NCBI GenBank assembly: GCA_019422525.1
Contig: JAHZDE010000008.1
Location: 62,001-126,000, forward strand
Direction: 5' to 3'
Origin: Clostridiales bacterium
GTDB taxonomy: Bacteria; Bacillota; Clostridia; Oscillospirales; Acutalibacteraceae
DNA length: 64,000 nt
A program made the translations under genes and the position numbers. A model generated the notes under the pieces. It worked only from the letters and a program-made list of their open reading frames with translations, did no database searches and had not been told where the DNA came from. Positions 16,449 to 24,847 of the stretch are shown here, one piece after another. The stretch's first letter is position 1; every line of letters begins with the position of its first letter.

Positions 16449-17384
16449 ATGTGGATACAGGTAGAGGATACCATTCGGGACCATGATAAGATTTTTAAGC
16501 TGTCGGATATTTTGGGCATTACAGACGCCCACGCCGTTGGATTGATGGTGTGCCTGTGGACCTGGGTGGCAGCCAACGCGCCGGACGGGGACTTGAGCGA
16601 ATTCCCGCCCAGAGCCATTGCAGCGGCAGCCAAGTGGGAGAAGAGTGGGGCAAAGGCAGCGGCGCGGTTTTGTGATGCACTGCGGGAAGCGCGGTTTGTG
16701 GAACAGCTGGAGGATGGCCGGACAGTGGTTCGCAACTGGGACAAGCGGCAGGGAATGATTGTGGACTATTTGGAAAGGCAGCGGGAAAAAACCAAGGAGC
16801 GGGTGAGAAAATACCGGGAGCGCAAAAAAAAGGAAAAGTTAAGTGAAGGGATAATCAGCAACGAAAATTGTAACGTTACAGAAACGTTACCAAAAGGGAA
16901 TGTAACGCCTATACCAAACCACACCTTACCAGACCAAACCCAACCAGACCATACCACACCTTCACAGCAGCCCGTCCCGGAGGCTTCGGAAAAAGGGGAG
17001 GCGGAGCTTTCGACGGCGGGCGACGGTCAAAAGGCTGCGCTGCGCCGTGTGTGTAAAGCGTTTTCTCAGGCAATCCATACTCCGGGAAGCAAGGAGCAGG
17101 CCCAGCTTCAGCTGATGCTGGAAAAATACAGTGAACCGGTTTTGCTGGCAGCGGTGGAGGATGCCCGGGGAAAGGGGAAAAGCGTTAGCTATGTGGGGAC
17201 GATTTTGAAGCGATGGCAGCAGGAAGGAATCCCGGCCGGAAAGGAAGGCAAAGGTACCGGCGAAGCGGATCTCAGCTTTGATTTGGACGAGTATGAACGC
17301 ATGACCGGATGGGGGACTGTGAGATGGCGTTTACCGGAAGCAGAAGAGAAAACTTCTGACAGAACCTTTGAGGGGGTGGCCTGA
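16449..17384 (+). CDS. Orphan phage replication-initiator-like protein
   Basis: 311 residues. It matches the prophage protein encoded at 47623-48474 in three places: the N-terminal WTW winged-helix region (VGLMVCLWTWVAAN against VGLLIDLWTWGLNC), a charged middle helix, and a C-terminal DnaD-like segment (AALRRVC, LEKYSEPVLLAAVEDARGKG, FDLDEYERMTGW). The ATG at 16449 has AAGGAGG at normal spacing. No other phage gene is next to it, so it is a stranded remnant or a captured gene. The linker DNA carries pentamer repeats, listed separately. Confidence 0.75.
   Translation: MWIQVEDTIRDHDKIFKLSDILGITDAHAVGLMVCLWTWVAANAPDGDLSEFPPRAIAAAAKWEKSGAKAAARFCDALREARFVEQLEDGRTVVRNWDKRQGMIVDYLERQREKTKERVRKYRERKKKEKLSEGIISNENCNVTETLPKGNVTPIPNHTLPDQTQPDHTTPSQQPVPEASEKGEAELSTAGDGQKAALRRVCKAFSQAIHTPGSKEQAQLQLMLEKYSEPVLLAAVEDARGKGKSVSYVGTILKRWQQEGIPAGKEGKGTGEADLSFDLDEYERMTGWGTVRWRLPEAEEKTSDRTFEGVA
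16869..16907. repeat. AACGTTAC-type palindrome cluster inside the initiator-like gene
   Basis: TGTAACGTTACA (16869-16880) is a perfect palindrome. GAAACGTTAC follows at 16881-16890 and TGTAACG at 16901-16907. The cluster lies just before the NNACC pentamers. Confidence 0.7.
16911..16960 (+). repeat. Ten in-phase NNACC pentamers (candidate origin iterons)
   Basis: Ten consecutive 5-base units end in ACC: ATACC, AAACC, ACACC, TTACC, AGACC, AAACC, CAACC, AGACC, ATACC, ACACC. The 5-base period does not match codons, so protein constraint alone does not explain it. The prophage homologue has a similar cluster at 48083-48107. Confidence 0.85.
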
Positions 17385-17396
17385 GGTAACAGACGA

Positions 17397-17427
17397 AAAA
17401 ACCCCCGCAGACCATAGCCTGCGAGGG
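17397..17427 (-). terminator. Terminator for the 17454-17825 gene
   Basis: On the minus strand CCC.CGCAG pairs with CTGCG.GGG followed by TTTTTT. Confidence 0.8.
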
Positions 17428-17453
17428 TCCAATGACGGACTGTATCCTGGGGG

Positions 17454-17825
17454 TTATCTGCTCCGGGAAGAATTCCGGCTCAGGCAAACAATTGCCAAAA
17501 TGAAGCAAATCAAGCACCAGACACCCGAAATAGTCAAATTGGTGTAGGAAACACCCTGAGAAGCAAACGAAAGAATAGCGCCCAAACCGAACAGGATGAT
17601 GAGCACAAAGCTGCTCCCATTTCCGCATTTGCCGCTGAACAGGGAAACAAGGCCGCCCAAAACCAGTAAAGCTGCCACCAGCACACCGGCGGCAAATTTG
17701 CCTTTCAGCCCCTCTGGCCCAATGACTTGCAGAGCGGTAAATATATTAGCTTCATAGGCCTGCATGGCCATAGCCGCGCCCAAAGCGATGGATAATATCC
17801 CGGAAATCCGCCTCCATCCTTTCAT
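17454..17825 (-). CDS. Small four-helix membrane protein, SGILSI family
   Basis: 123 residues with four hydrophobic segments. It begins MKGWRRISGILSIALG, the same opening as the proteins at 20778-21134 and 39898-40881 (MKTWKLVSGILSI), and shares the later WCLICFILA. Function unknown. These proteins occur in both the accessory region and the prophage. Confidence 0.75.
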   Translation of the reverse strand: MKGWRRISGILSIALGAAMAMQAYEANIFTALQVIGPEGLKGKFAAGVLVAALLVLGGLVSLFSGKCGNGSSFVLIILFGLGAILSFASQGVSYTNLTISGVWCLICFILAIVCLSRNSSRSR

Positions 17826-17983
17826 GTTATATCCTCCTTTTTACTGTTAACGCAAAAATATGCAGAAAAGCCTCTGCCTAAAAAGTATACTCATTCTCTT
17901 CCTTTTCGTCAATGGTAAGGAAACAAAACGTGTAAAAATATGACAAGATTTTGAAAATATATTTGCGTAAAGCTGTATTTTTC

Positions 17984-18012
17984 TTTACAAACCAGATGAA
18001 TTCTGGTATAAT
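17984..18012 (+). promoter_or_regulatory. Strong promoter of the Ltp-type lipoprotein gene
   Basis: TTTACA, 17-base spacer, TATAAT, with TGG just before the -10 box. The -10 overlaps an in-frame ATG at 18013, which rules that ATG out as the start. Confidence 0.85.
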
Positions 18013-18039
18013 ATGACGAAGAAAAGGAGGGTATTTTTT

Positions 18040-19290
18040 ATGAAAAAGATAGTAGCGTGGTTCTCAATTTTAGCATTGCTGTGCAGTGTGTTGGCCGGAT
18101 GCTCCGGACAGCCCGAAGCAAACTCGTCTGAACAGGAAGAAATCAATGTATCTTCTGTGATAAAATCACTGCAGGATGCAGACCTGCCTATCCCTTATTA
18201 CATCGTATATACAGAGGAAAATGATCCCAACGGCGGTGATAGTGCCTATACGGAAAAGGGGAACTTTGTCGATGAACGTGTGGAGGCGGAGTATTCCAAA
18301 GAGGAACCTCAAGGCGGTTCAGTGGAAATTTTTGAAACTCCGGAAGATGCTGAAAAACGCGCGGAATATCTGCAGGGATTCTCCAGTCTGGACTCACTGC
18401 AGTATCAGGTGATGTGGGATAATGTGCTGCTGCGCCTGAACAATGCCCTGACAGAAGAGCAGGTTTCTGAGTATGCCGATGTTTTTGACGGGGAAATCAT
18501 AGCCCAGCCTTCCGACGCCGACCATCACCAGGCTTATTGCTATGGGGAGCGTTTTACTATCCATGCCAAGCAGCTGAAAGACGGTATGACGTTGGCAGAG
18601 GCATCTGAAATCATGGGATTTCAGCCGGAAACCGCTGGGAGCACCTGCATTTGGTCCGACGAATTCAGTTCCAGTGTGGCTTCTGCGGTTCTCGAAGACG
18701 ATGTGTTGAAACAGGTAGTTTTCCTGGACCCCGATGCTGAGGAATCGGAAGAAGAGAAAGAAGATGAAACCGGGGAGCCTGTAGATTCAGAAAAGGAAGA
18801 GGAGGAATCTTCCACCCCCGCATCTACTAAGAAACCCAGTGCCACCCAAAAACCCAGCGTGACGACAAGCCAGAAAAACGCTTTGGAACAGGCCAAAAGT
18901 TATCTGCGTTTTTCCGCTTTCTCCCGAGAAGGACTGATTGGACAGCTGGAATTTGAAGAGTATTCCCATGAGGATGCTGTGTATGCGGTAGACCATTGCG
19001 GTGCCGACTGGAATGAGCAAGCGCTGCAAAAAGCCAAGGATTATCTGGAATATTCTGCTTTTTCCTATTCGGGATTGCAGGAGCAGCTGGAGTTTGAGGA
19101 GTTTACCAGTGACCAGGCAAAGTATGGCGTGGATAACTGCGGCGCCGACTGGAAGGAACAGGCTGTTAAAAAAGCAGAGCAATATTTATCCGTGATGTCT
19201 TTCTCCCGGGACGGGCTGATTGGGCAGCTGGAATTTGAGGGCTTCACCCATGAACAGGCCGTATACGGGGTAGAACAAAACGGGTTATAA
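18040..19290 (+). CDS. Lipoprotein with three C-terminal Ltp-type repeats
   Basis: 416 residues. The signal peptide ends in the lipobox LAGC (SVLAGCSG). A folded N-terminal part (~30-225) is followed by an acidic Glu/Ser/Thr linker and three ~45-residue repeats, each with YLxxSAFS-like and QLEFEE-like segments and a GADW end (about 281-416). The repeats resemble the Ltp domain (PF07553). In the streptococcal phage TP-J34, Ltp is a surface lipoprotein that blocks DNA injection by other phages. Similar repeats are widespread in Firmicute lipoproteins, so an exclusion role is only a possibility. ATG 18040 follows AAAGGAGG. Confidence 0.8.
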   Translation: MKKIVAWFSILALLCSVLAGCSGQPEANSSEQEEINVSSVIKSLQDADLPIPYYIVYTEENDPNGGDSAYTEKGNFVDERVEAEYSKEEPQGGSVEIFETPEDAEKRAEYLQGFSSLDSLQYQVMWDNVLLRLNNALTEEQVSEYADVFDGEIIAQPSDADHHQAYCYGERFTIHAKQLKDGMTLAEASEIMGFQPETAGSTCIWSDEFSSSVASAVLEDDVLKQVVFLDPDAEESEEEKEDETGEPVDSEKEEEESSTPASTKKPSATQKPSVTTSQKNALEQAKSYLRFSAFSREGLIGQLEFEEYSHEDAVYAVDHCGADWNEQALQKAKDYLEYSAFSYSGLQEQLEFEEFTSDQAKYGVDNCGADWKEQAVKKAEQYLSVMSFSRDGLIGQLEFEGFTHEQAVYGVEQNGL

Positions 19291-19326
19291 ATATTAAGTT
19301 TATTTATCAAAAGGAGCATATTCTTC

Positions 19327-19908
19327 ATGAAAAAAGCAATTGGTTTAATGTTGGCATGTGTTTTGGTCGTGTTTGCTTTGTCGGGTTGTCAGAATCAGTC
19401 TGAGAATACATTCGAAGCACTGGGCGTTACGGTGGACGGCGAAAAAACCGTGGACATGATGATGAATCAGGAAGAAGTCCGAAAAGAAATGGAACAAGAG
19501 CCTGACGATGTAACAGACAGCGAGAATATGCTTTCAGACAGGTGGTCGTCGGACGTAAGCCTGTCGGTGGATTATCAAACGGAAGACCCCAACTCGGTTT
19601 CGGCCATTTTTGTATTATCGGGCAGCAAAGGGAAAGCGATCACCAGTTTTGGAATCGGTTTGGGCGACAGCGAGGATTCTCTAAAGGAAAAGCTGGGCGA
19701 CCTTTGCTCTGTAAATGATTCCGATGATGGGGAAACGTCTTACCTTTATGCCTTCCGTTACCAGGACGGGAAGTATGAAATCGTAGACAGCAACAAAACC
19801 ATCGGGGAGCTGACAGGGGATTCCGAAGACGTTGGTCTCTATTCGGTAACTTTTAACTGCAAGGACGATGAGGTGGTATCCTTTTATATGACAGATGTCC
19901 TTCGGTAA
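19327..19908 (+). CDS. Lipoprotein, unknown function
   Basis: 193 residues. Signal peptide with lipobox LSGC (FALSGCQN). The remainder is acidic and soluble. It lies 36 bases after the Ltp-type lipoprotein gene with its own AAGGAG site, so it is likely co-transcribed. No family recognised. Confidence 0.75.
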   Translation: MKKAIGLMLACVLVVFALSGCQNQSENTFEALGVTVDGEKTVDMMMNQEEVRKEMEQEPDDVTDSENMLSDRWSSDVSLSVDYQTEDPNSVSAIFVLSGSKGKAITSFGIGLGDSEDSLKEKLGDLCSVNDSDDGETSYLYAFRYQDGKYEIVDSNKTIGELTGDSEDVGLYSVTFNCKDDEVVSFYMTDVLR

Positions 19909-19929
19909 TGTACTTAGAAAATATTGGAT

Positions 19930-19955
19930 AAGGCACCCTTCGGGGTGCCTTTTTC
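19930..19955 (+). terminator. Terminator of the lipoprotein pair
   Basis: AAGGCACCC-TTCG-GGGTGCCTTTTT, a perfect tetraloop hairpin with a T-run. Confidence 0.92.
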
Positions 19956-20071
19956 TTTAGAATTTTGTGATGGGAGCTTTTTTCAAAACTTCCATAAAAA
20001 CCAAGCACCATGAAACAAACTTTTCTTTATGGCGAGAACTTGTCAAATATGCTGCAAAAATACATTTACTA

Positions 20072-20100
20072 TTTACAAATATCGGATATTATGATATGAT
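20072..20100 (+). promoter_or_regulatory. Promoter of the 20123 lipoprotein gene
   Basis: TTTACA, 17-base spacer, TATGAT, followed by AAAGGAG and ATG 20123. Confidence 0.75.
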
Positions 20101-20122
20101 GTAAATAAAGGAGTGTGATTTT

Positions 20123-20671
20123 ATGAAAAAATGGCTTTGTGGTTTTCTGGCTGCCGTCATGGCATTGATGATGTTCTCCGCCTGTGCGTCGAACAGTACT
20201 CCTGAGATTGATGCGAAATTGTGCTACCCAGATGACTTGGAAACGGAATTGACGACCCCAGAAGAGGAAGCGGCTGAAAAACGTGGCCTTGTTTATGACG
20301 AAGAATATGGTAACTATACCCTGTCGGATGATGGCGATGGGCTTTCAATTATCGATGGTCATAAATTTGTGGCGGTGTTTGAATTTAACAGCGATAATCT
20401 TCTGTGTAAAATTTTCTATATGCCCTCTTCAAAAGATAATAATCCTCCTACTTTCGATGATATGAAGGAGTACCTGGATTCTGTTTATGGAGAATCAGAA
20501 GAGTATGTTGATGAAGCCCTTAAACAGGAAGGCCTGGCTTGGACAACAAAAACCTCTAAGGGAACCTATCAAATTGCACTTGTGGAAGATGATGATAGCT
20601 TTTTAATCTATGTCCAAGGGATTAGCGGGGATGTTCGCTCCGATTTTCTGAAAGATCTTGAGGAAGAGTAA
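20123..20671 (+). CDS. Lipoprotein, unknown function
   Basis: 182 residues. Signal peptide with a lipobox-like FSAC (MMFSACASN). The mature part is acidic, with FNSDNLLCKIFYMPSS and DMKEYLDSVYG segments. It has its own promoter and shares the lipoprotein-rich neighbourhood. No family recognised. Confidence 0.75.
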   Translation: MKKWLCGFLAAVMALMMFSACASNSTPEIDAKLCYPDDLETELTTPEEEAAEKRGLVYDEEYGNYTLSDDGDGLSIIDGHKFVAVFEFNSDNLLCKIFYMPSSKDNNPPTFDDMKEYLDSVYGESEEYVDEALKQEGLAWTTKTSKGTYQIALVEDDDSFLIYVQGISGDVRSDFLKDLEEE

Positions 20672-20691
20672 GCTGCTCAATAAAATTTAAT

Positions 20692-20770
20692 GGAAAAGCA
20701 AAACCCCGCCGGTACCGCTGAAAACAGCAGATACCATGCGGGGTTTTATTGTGAAAATAGGGGATGCAGT
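20692..20770 (-). repeat. Duplicated terminator element, copy 1
   Basis: On the minus strand CCCCGCATGGTAT pairs with GGTACCGGCGGGG and a T-run follows. It terminates the 20778 gene. A copy at 21464-21540 is nearly identical over ~75 bases, including sequence outside the hairpin. Confidence 0.85.
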
Positions 20771-20777
20771 GCTGATG

Positions 20778-21134
20778 TTATGCGTTTTTGGGAGTCTTGA
20801 TAAGGGATACCACAGCCAGAACCACACAAATCAGGCACCAAACTGCCCAGACATACAGGTCGGTATAGATTGTACCTGCCATGGTGAAACCGCAAATTGC
20901 GGCGATGCCAAACAGGACAATCACAGCGATGTTGCCGCCCTTGCTTCCCTTACGGGTTACGATGGATACAATGCCGCCTGCCAACATCAGGATGGCAACA
21001 ATTGCACCGGCAGAACCACTGACCTCTCCGTTGTCGGCCAAAGTGTTGGCAATGCCTGCTGCGCAAGACTGGAACAGGACAACAAGGCACAACACAATGG
21101 ACAGAATACCGGAAACCAGTTTCCAAGTTTTCAT
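20778..21134 (-). CDS. Small four-helix membrane protein, SGILSI family
   Basis: 118 residues, four hydrophobic segments. It begins MKTWKLVSGILSIVL and contains GGIVSIVTRKGSKGG and WCLICVVLAVVSL. It matches the N-terminal ~130 residues of the prophage-encoded protein at 39898-40881. Function unknown. Confidence 0.8.
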   Translation of the reverse strand: MKTWKLVSGILSIVLCLVVLFQSCAAGIANTLADNGEVSGSAGAIVAILMLAGGIVSIVTRKGSKGGNIAVIVLFGIAAICGFTMAGTIYTDLYVWAVWCLICVVLAVVSLIKTPKNA

Positions 21135-21463
21135 AATGACCCTTCTTCCATAAAAAATAATATTATTAAAACGCCCTTTGGCGAATTAACCCTATTCAAT
21201 TTTTCTAATCAAGGAAATTCTCTTGAAGAATAGCCAAAAATCTGGTAGGAATATTATGGCTTTTTATAATCTTGTGTCTACGACAAAATAAATATGTTTT
21301 TGACATGAAAATCCTATATTCTAATTTTCTATTATACACAGCACTTAGTTTTTCGTCAACAAAAATATCTTATCTTCGACCAAAATCGTCAATCACATCC
21401 TTCTTGGTGACGGATAGAAAGTCCATGAGGAATCCAATTCAAAGACAATCAACGCCCGAACCC
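21135..21463. other. Intergenic region without a recognised gene
   Basis: About 330 AT-rich bases between two minus-strand genes. I see no gene, tRNA or clear promoter. Only the 3' boundary is defined, by the duplicated terminator. Confidence 0.5.
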
Positions 21464-21540
21464 GGAAAAACAAAACCCCGCTGGTACCGCTGAAAACAGC
21501 AGATACCATGCGGGGTTTATTGGGAAATAGGGGATGCAAT
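21464..21540 (-). repeat. Duplicated terminator element, copy 2
   Basis: Same hairpin and flank as copy 1 at 20692-20770, with a few substitutions and one-base indels. It terminates the 21579 membrane-protein gene on the minus strand. Confidence 0.85.
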
Positions 21541-21578
21541 AAAACACTTTTTTCCAGTTGAAATAGACTCTAACGATT

Positions 21579-21917
21579 TTATTCTGTGCGGTCCATCTTT
21601 CTGCGAATATCCTGCAATAATTCAATTTCTGTTTCTTGGTTTTTAAAGTGGCAGGAAACGGTTGCTAACAACGCAGAAACAACGGCAAATCCAGCCCAAG
21701 TCCCTATCATTAAAGAAATATTAAAAGTTTTTTCTACAACGAAACTGGAGGTCATAAGTTCTTCCAAAGGAACCGTTTGGAAAATAGCACCCATAACAAT
21801 TCCCAGTATTACACCAGCAACTAACACAAGAATCGCCATTTTCTTGAAAAAGGAGCTATATAAATATAGTACAGGCTCTGCATTTCTGCTGCTGTCGTTG
21901 TTCCAATTCTCTTTCAT
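21579..21917 (-). CDS. Two-helix membrane protein, unknown function
   Basis: 112 residues with two hydrophobic segments (about 24-46 and 67-88) and a charged helical tail (ETEIELLQDIRRKMD). The start is uncertain. The ATG at 21917 has only a weak TGGA upstream, but the longer frame runs through unlikely sequence. No family recognised. Confidence 0.6.
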   Translation of the reverse strand: MKENWNNDSSRNAEPVLYLYSSFFKKMAILVLVAGVILGIVMGAIFQTVPLEELMTSSFVVEKTFNISLMIGTWAGFAVVSALLATVSCHFKNQETEIELLQDIRRKMDRTE

Positions 21918-22023
21918 CAATATTTCCACATCCTTTATTTTTACAGTTGCCCATTCCCATTCGGCGGAATGAACTTTTTTATACCTTTGCGGGGTTGATC
22001 GGTTTATTTTTCCCTTTGATATT

Positions 22024-22848
22024 TTAAGATCCGAACATTTTTGTTGGGCCACAAATGATAGCCCCGTCGGTACTGACGGAATCGGGATCAATATCGGGAA
22101 TCCATTCAAAATCCTGTGTTGAAAAGGCAACCGGCGTATCAGGCGTTAGGGGCTGCGGTAGTTGATCAATAATAACCGTCCGTAATTTCTGGGATTGGTC
22201 CTTGACGGGGATAACAATATATGCCTCCTCAACCGTGTCCTCTATATGGCTAAGGGCGCGCCCTTTGGCCGCGATATTCCCGTAATCGGTAGAAAACAGT
22301 TCTAATTCTGTAAATTCCCCATCCACAGGAATCACGTTGCTGGATTTACTATAATTGATATTGCATTTTGCAGCAGCACACTCTTCTTTGGTAACGTTTT
22401 TCCCCATAGAGGCATATAGCCCCGTGATAAGGTTTTCACAAATATAGGAACTTTCCCCGGGGTCGATAACGGTCGGATATGCGTAGATATAATTGACAAC
22501 CCCCAAGAGTTTCCCATCGGGATCATTGACTTCAATAGAAATAGTATCCAGCGACAACTGGACGTCGCTGGTGTTTTTTATTTCCGAGAGGAATACCACA
22601 TGGTCTTCGCTGGTTTCTGTGCTGTACTTTAACAGGTCATCCCCGTTGGAAGAAACAATTTCGATGGAGGGCTTTTCAGCCGCCGACGATGAAGGCTCCT
22701 CCGATTCAACCGATTCAACGGAGGAAGAACTGTTTTGGCTACTTTCTTCTTGGGAAGATGGGGTTTCCTTGTCAGAACATCCGCCAAAAACCAAAGACGC
22801 CATCAGAAAAAGACATATTGGAACCAGATAACGTTTTTTTCTCCGCAT
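22024..22848 (-). CDS. Lipoprotein with Ser/Glu-rich linker, unknown function
   Basis: 274 residues. Signal peptide with lipobox VFGGC, then a Ser/Glu linker (~28-58), then a beta-rich domain with LSEIKNTSDVQLSLDTISIE. That pattern resembles extracellular immunoglobulin-like (FxLYD/DUF5067-type) domains. A good promoter lies at 22944-22972. Confidence 0.75.
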   Translation of the reverse strand: MRRKKRYLVPICLFLMASLVFGGCSDKETPSSQEESSQNSSSSVESVESEEPSSSAAEKPSIEIVSSNGDDLLKYSTETSEDHVVFLSEIKNTSDVQLSLDTISIEVNDPDGKLLGVVNYIYAYPTVIDPGESSYICENLITGLYASMGKNVTKEECAAAKCNINYSKSSNVIPVDGEFTELELFSTDYGNIAAKGRALSHIEDTVEEAYIVIPVKDQSQKLRTVIIDQLPQPLTPDTPVAFSTQDFEWIPDIDPDSVSTDGAIICGPTKMFGS

Positions 22849-22943
22849 TCACAAATCCCTACTTTCCAAAAATTTACACTCGTTCCGGTATTTCCAAAAC
22901 GATGAGATTCCATCATAAATCGCCGTTCGATTCATTTTAAAAT

Positions 22944-22972
22944 ATTATACACTCTTTAAAAAATTTAGTCAA
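22944..22972 (-). promoter_or_regulatory. Promoter of the 22024-22848 lipoprotein gene
   Basis: On the minus strand TTGACT, 17-base spacer, TATAAT. Confidence 0.75.
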
Positions 22973-23228
22973 TAATAATACTGAAACTCGAAAAATAGAG
23001 GTTTCTAAGAGAAATTACCTGTTTTCGTCAGGGAAGCCGGAAAATGGCTGTTTTCTTCCTTCTTATATGATAATAACTTTATCGAAGAAAATATGAAAGA
23101 GTAAAATCGCACATGCGCAAATAAACCACGCTCGAGCCTGGGCGTGGTTTTGTTTTATCTGTATAATAGTGGACTTGTAAAGCGATTCCCCCATAATAGG
23201 AAGTTTACTATGAATTTTTGCGAAGACG
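22973..23228. other. Intergenic region with a terminator-like hairpin
   Basis: About 255 bases. AAACCACGC (23123-23131) pairs with GCGTGGTTT (23142-23150), then TGTTTTAT, a plus-strand terminator shape. No gene is visible upstream on the plus strand that it would end, so it may insulate the SPFH-TIR operon. Confidence 0.45.
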
Positions 23229-23257
23229 TTGACTTCAATGTTGACAAAGTGTACAAT
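23229..23257 (+). promoter_or_regulatory. Promoter of the SPFH-TIR gene set
   Basis: TTGACT, 17-base spacer, TACAAT. A second TTGACA lies inside the spacer. The predicted start is about 70 bases before the SPFH gene. Confidence 0.65.
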
Positions 23258-23334
23258 ATAAAGCAGAATATTGCAAATAAATATGTACAATAAAGGAAGC
23301 GTTTGCACGCAAATAAAACATAGGGGGAAAAGAT

Positions 23335-24789
23335 ATGGCATTATCGGAACTCATTAAATATGAAGGTGATAACTCCACCTTTATTTGGAAGTATCCCCAT
23401 GAGGATTTTAATGATATGACGGAACTTGTTGTCCACGAAAGCCAGGAAGCCGTTTTCTTTGCAGACGGCCAGGCAGCGGATGTTTTCGGGCCCGGACGAT
23501 ATAAGCTGTATACAGAGAATATTCCGATTTTAACCAGTCTCATCAACAGGGTGTCCGGTGTGAGCGTTTTCCATTGTGAAGTGTATTTCATCAATAAAAC
23601 GGTTCAGATGGCATTGAAATGGGGAACCGATTCTAAGGTCCGATTTAACGAACCCACACTGGGAGTCCCCATTGAGCTGGGAGCCTCCGGAGAAATGAAT
23701 CTGGCAGTGTCGGACAGCAAAAAGATGCTGGTAAAATTGGTTGGCACCATGAAGGGGATTGCATGGGGAGAGGAAAAAGCTGGCTTTGCCAAATCCATTC
23801 AGACATCGTTTCGTCCCTTAATTTCCACGGCGGTGAAGTCGAATCTTTCGGCGGTAATCAAACAGCAACATATAGATATTGTCGAAATCGACGAGCATTT
23901 AACAGAACTATCTGATGCCCTTAAAGCCAAAATGATTCCTGCATTTGAGGAGTACGGCTTAACCATTCCACAGTTTTATGTCACAAATATAGTGCTGCCT
24001 GAGGACGACCCGAACTTTAAAAGACTGCGAGAATTACATACCGTCTCCCTGCAGAAGAGAATGGCGGAAGCGGAAGCCGAGGTTCGCGCTTCCAAAGCGA
24101 AAAGCAGGGCTTCTTACATGGCCGCTGAGGCGGAAGCAGAAGTTAAAATCAAAGCGGCACAGCGAGAATCGATTCTTGAGGACCAGACAACCGAGACAGA
24201 AATTGCAAGGCGTGAAGCGGAGAGAAAATTGATTCAGGCACAAGCGCAGGCTCAGGCCGCGCAAATGGCCGGTATGGCAGAAGCCGCGGTTATGCAGGCG
24301 CAAGGGTATAGCCGGAAGGACGTTCTGCAGGCAGAAGTACAGAAAGCATATGCAGAAGGTATTGGAAACATGGGTGCAGCCGGCACTTCCGCTGGTTCAG
24401 CCATGGGAGAGATGCTGGGCCTTGGCGTAGGCGTGGCCGCAATGGGAGCGATGGCGCCCCAGATTGGGGAGGTGATGAAGGGGCTCCAATCTGACGCTTC
24501 CAACAATAGTGGAGAAGCCCACCATCATGGTCAGACGGAACAAATTATACAGTGCCCCAAATGTGGCAGTCATCTTCCTGCGAACGCGAAATTCTGTGTT
24601 GAGTGTGGAGCAAAAATTGAAAGCCTTGCAGAAGATGAAATGATTTGTCCAGCGTGCGGCAAAAAAACGCATAAAGGAAAGTTCTGTATGGAGTGTGGGC
24701 AGCCTTTGGCCATTATATGTCCAAACTGCGGAGCCAAAGTGCCGCAGGGTGGGAAATTCTGCTTGGAGTGCGGTACTAAAATTGTGTAA
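23335..24789 (+). CDS. SPFH-domain protein with three zinc ribbons
   Basis: 484 residues. Residues ~1-230 are a virion-core/YdjI-type SPFH domain (ESQEAVFFADGQAADVFGPG, RPLISTAVKSNL). An Ala/Glu-rich coiled coil (~235-330), a Gly-rich hydrophobic stretch and three zinc ribbons (from ~406: CPKCGSH...CVECG, CPACGKK...CMECG, CPNCGAK...CLECG) follow. It has the same layout as the 14442-15758 protein but differs in sequence. It is followed 58 bases later by the TIR gene. SPFH proteins form membrane rings; here it may act as sensor or platform. Confidence 0.85.
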   Translation: MALSELIKYEGDNSTFIWKYPHEDFNDMTELVVHESQEAVFFADGQAADVFGPGRYKLYTENIPILTSLINRVSGVSVFHCEVYFINKTVQMALKWGTDSKVRFNEPTLGVPIELGASGEMNLAVSDSKKMLVKLVGTMKGIAWGEEKAGFAKSIQTSFRPLISTAVKSNLSAVIKQQHIDIVEIDEHLTELSDALKAKMIPAFEEYGLTIPQFYVTNIVLPEDDPNFKRLRELHTVSLQKRMAEAEAEVRASKAKSRASYMAAEAEAEVKIKAAQRESILEDQTTETEIARREAERKLIQAQAQAQAAQMAGMAEAAVMQAQGYSRKDVLQAEVQKAYAEGIGNMGAAGTSAGSAMGEMLGLGVGVAAMGAMAPQIGEVMKGLQSDASNNSGEAHHHGQTEQIIQCPKCGSHLPANAKFCVECGAKIESLAEDEMICPACGKKTHKGKFCMECGQPLAIICPNCGAKVPQGGKFCLECGTKIV

Positions 24790-24847
24790 TGGTGGGAAGA
24801 ATCCATAAAAGCACAAGCCTACAGAGAGAAAAGGCAGGGAAGGATCA

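Noticed and set aside
16911..16960. Pentamer tract as a CRISPR array
   Set aside because: Units are 5 bases with no spacers; the tract is inside a coding frame.
23063..23341. 92-codon minus-strand frame in the SPFH leader
   Set aside because: Overlaps the promoter and start of the SPFH gene; no supporting signals.
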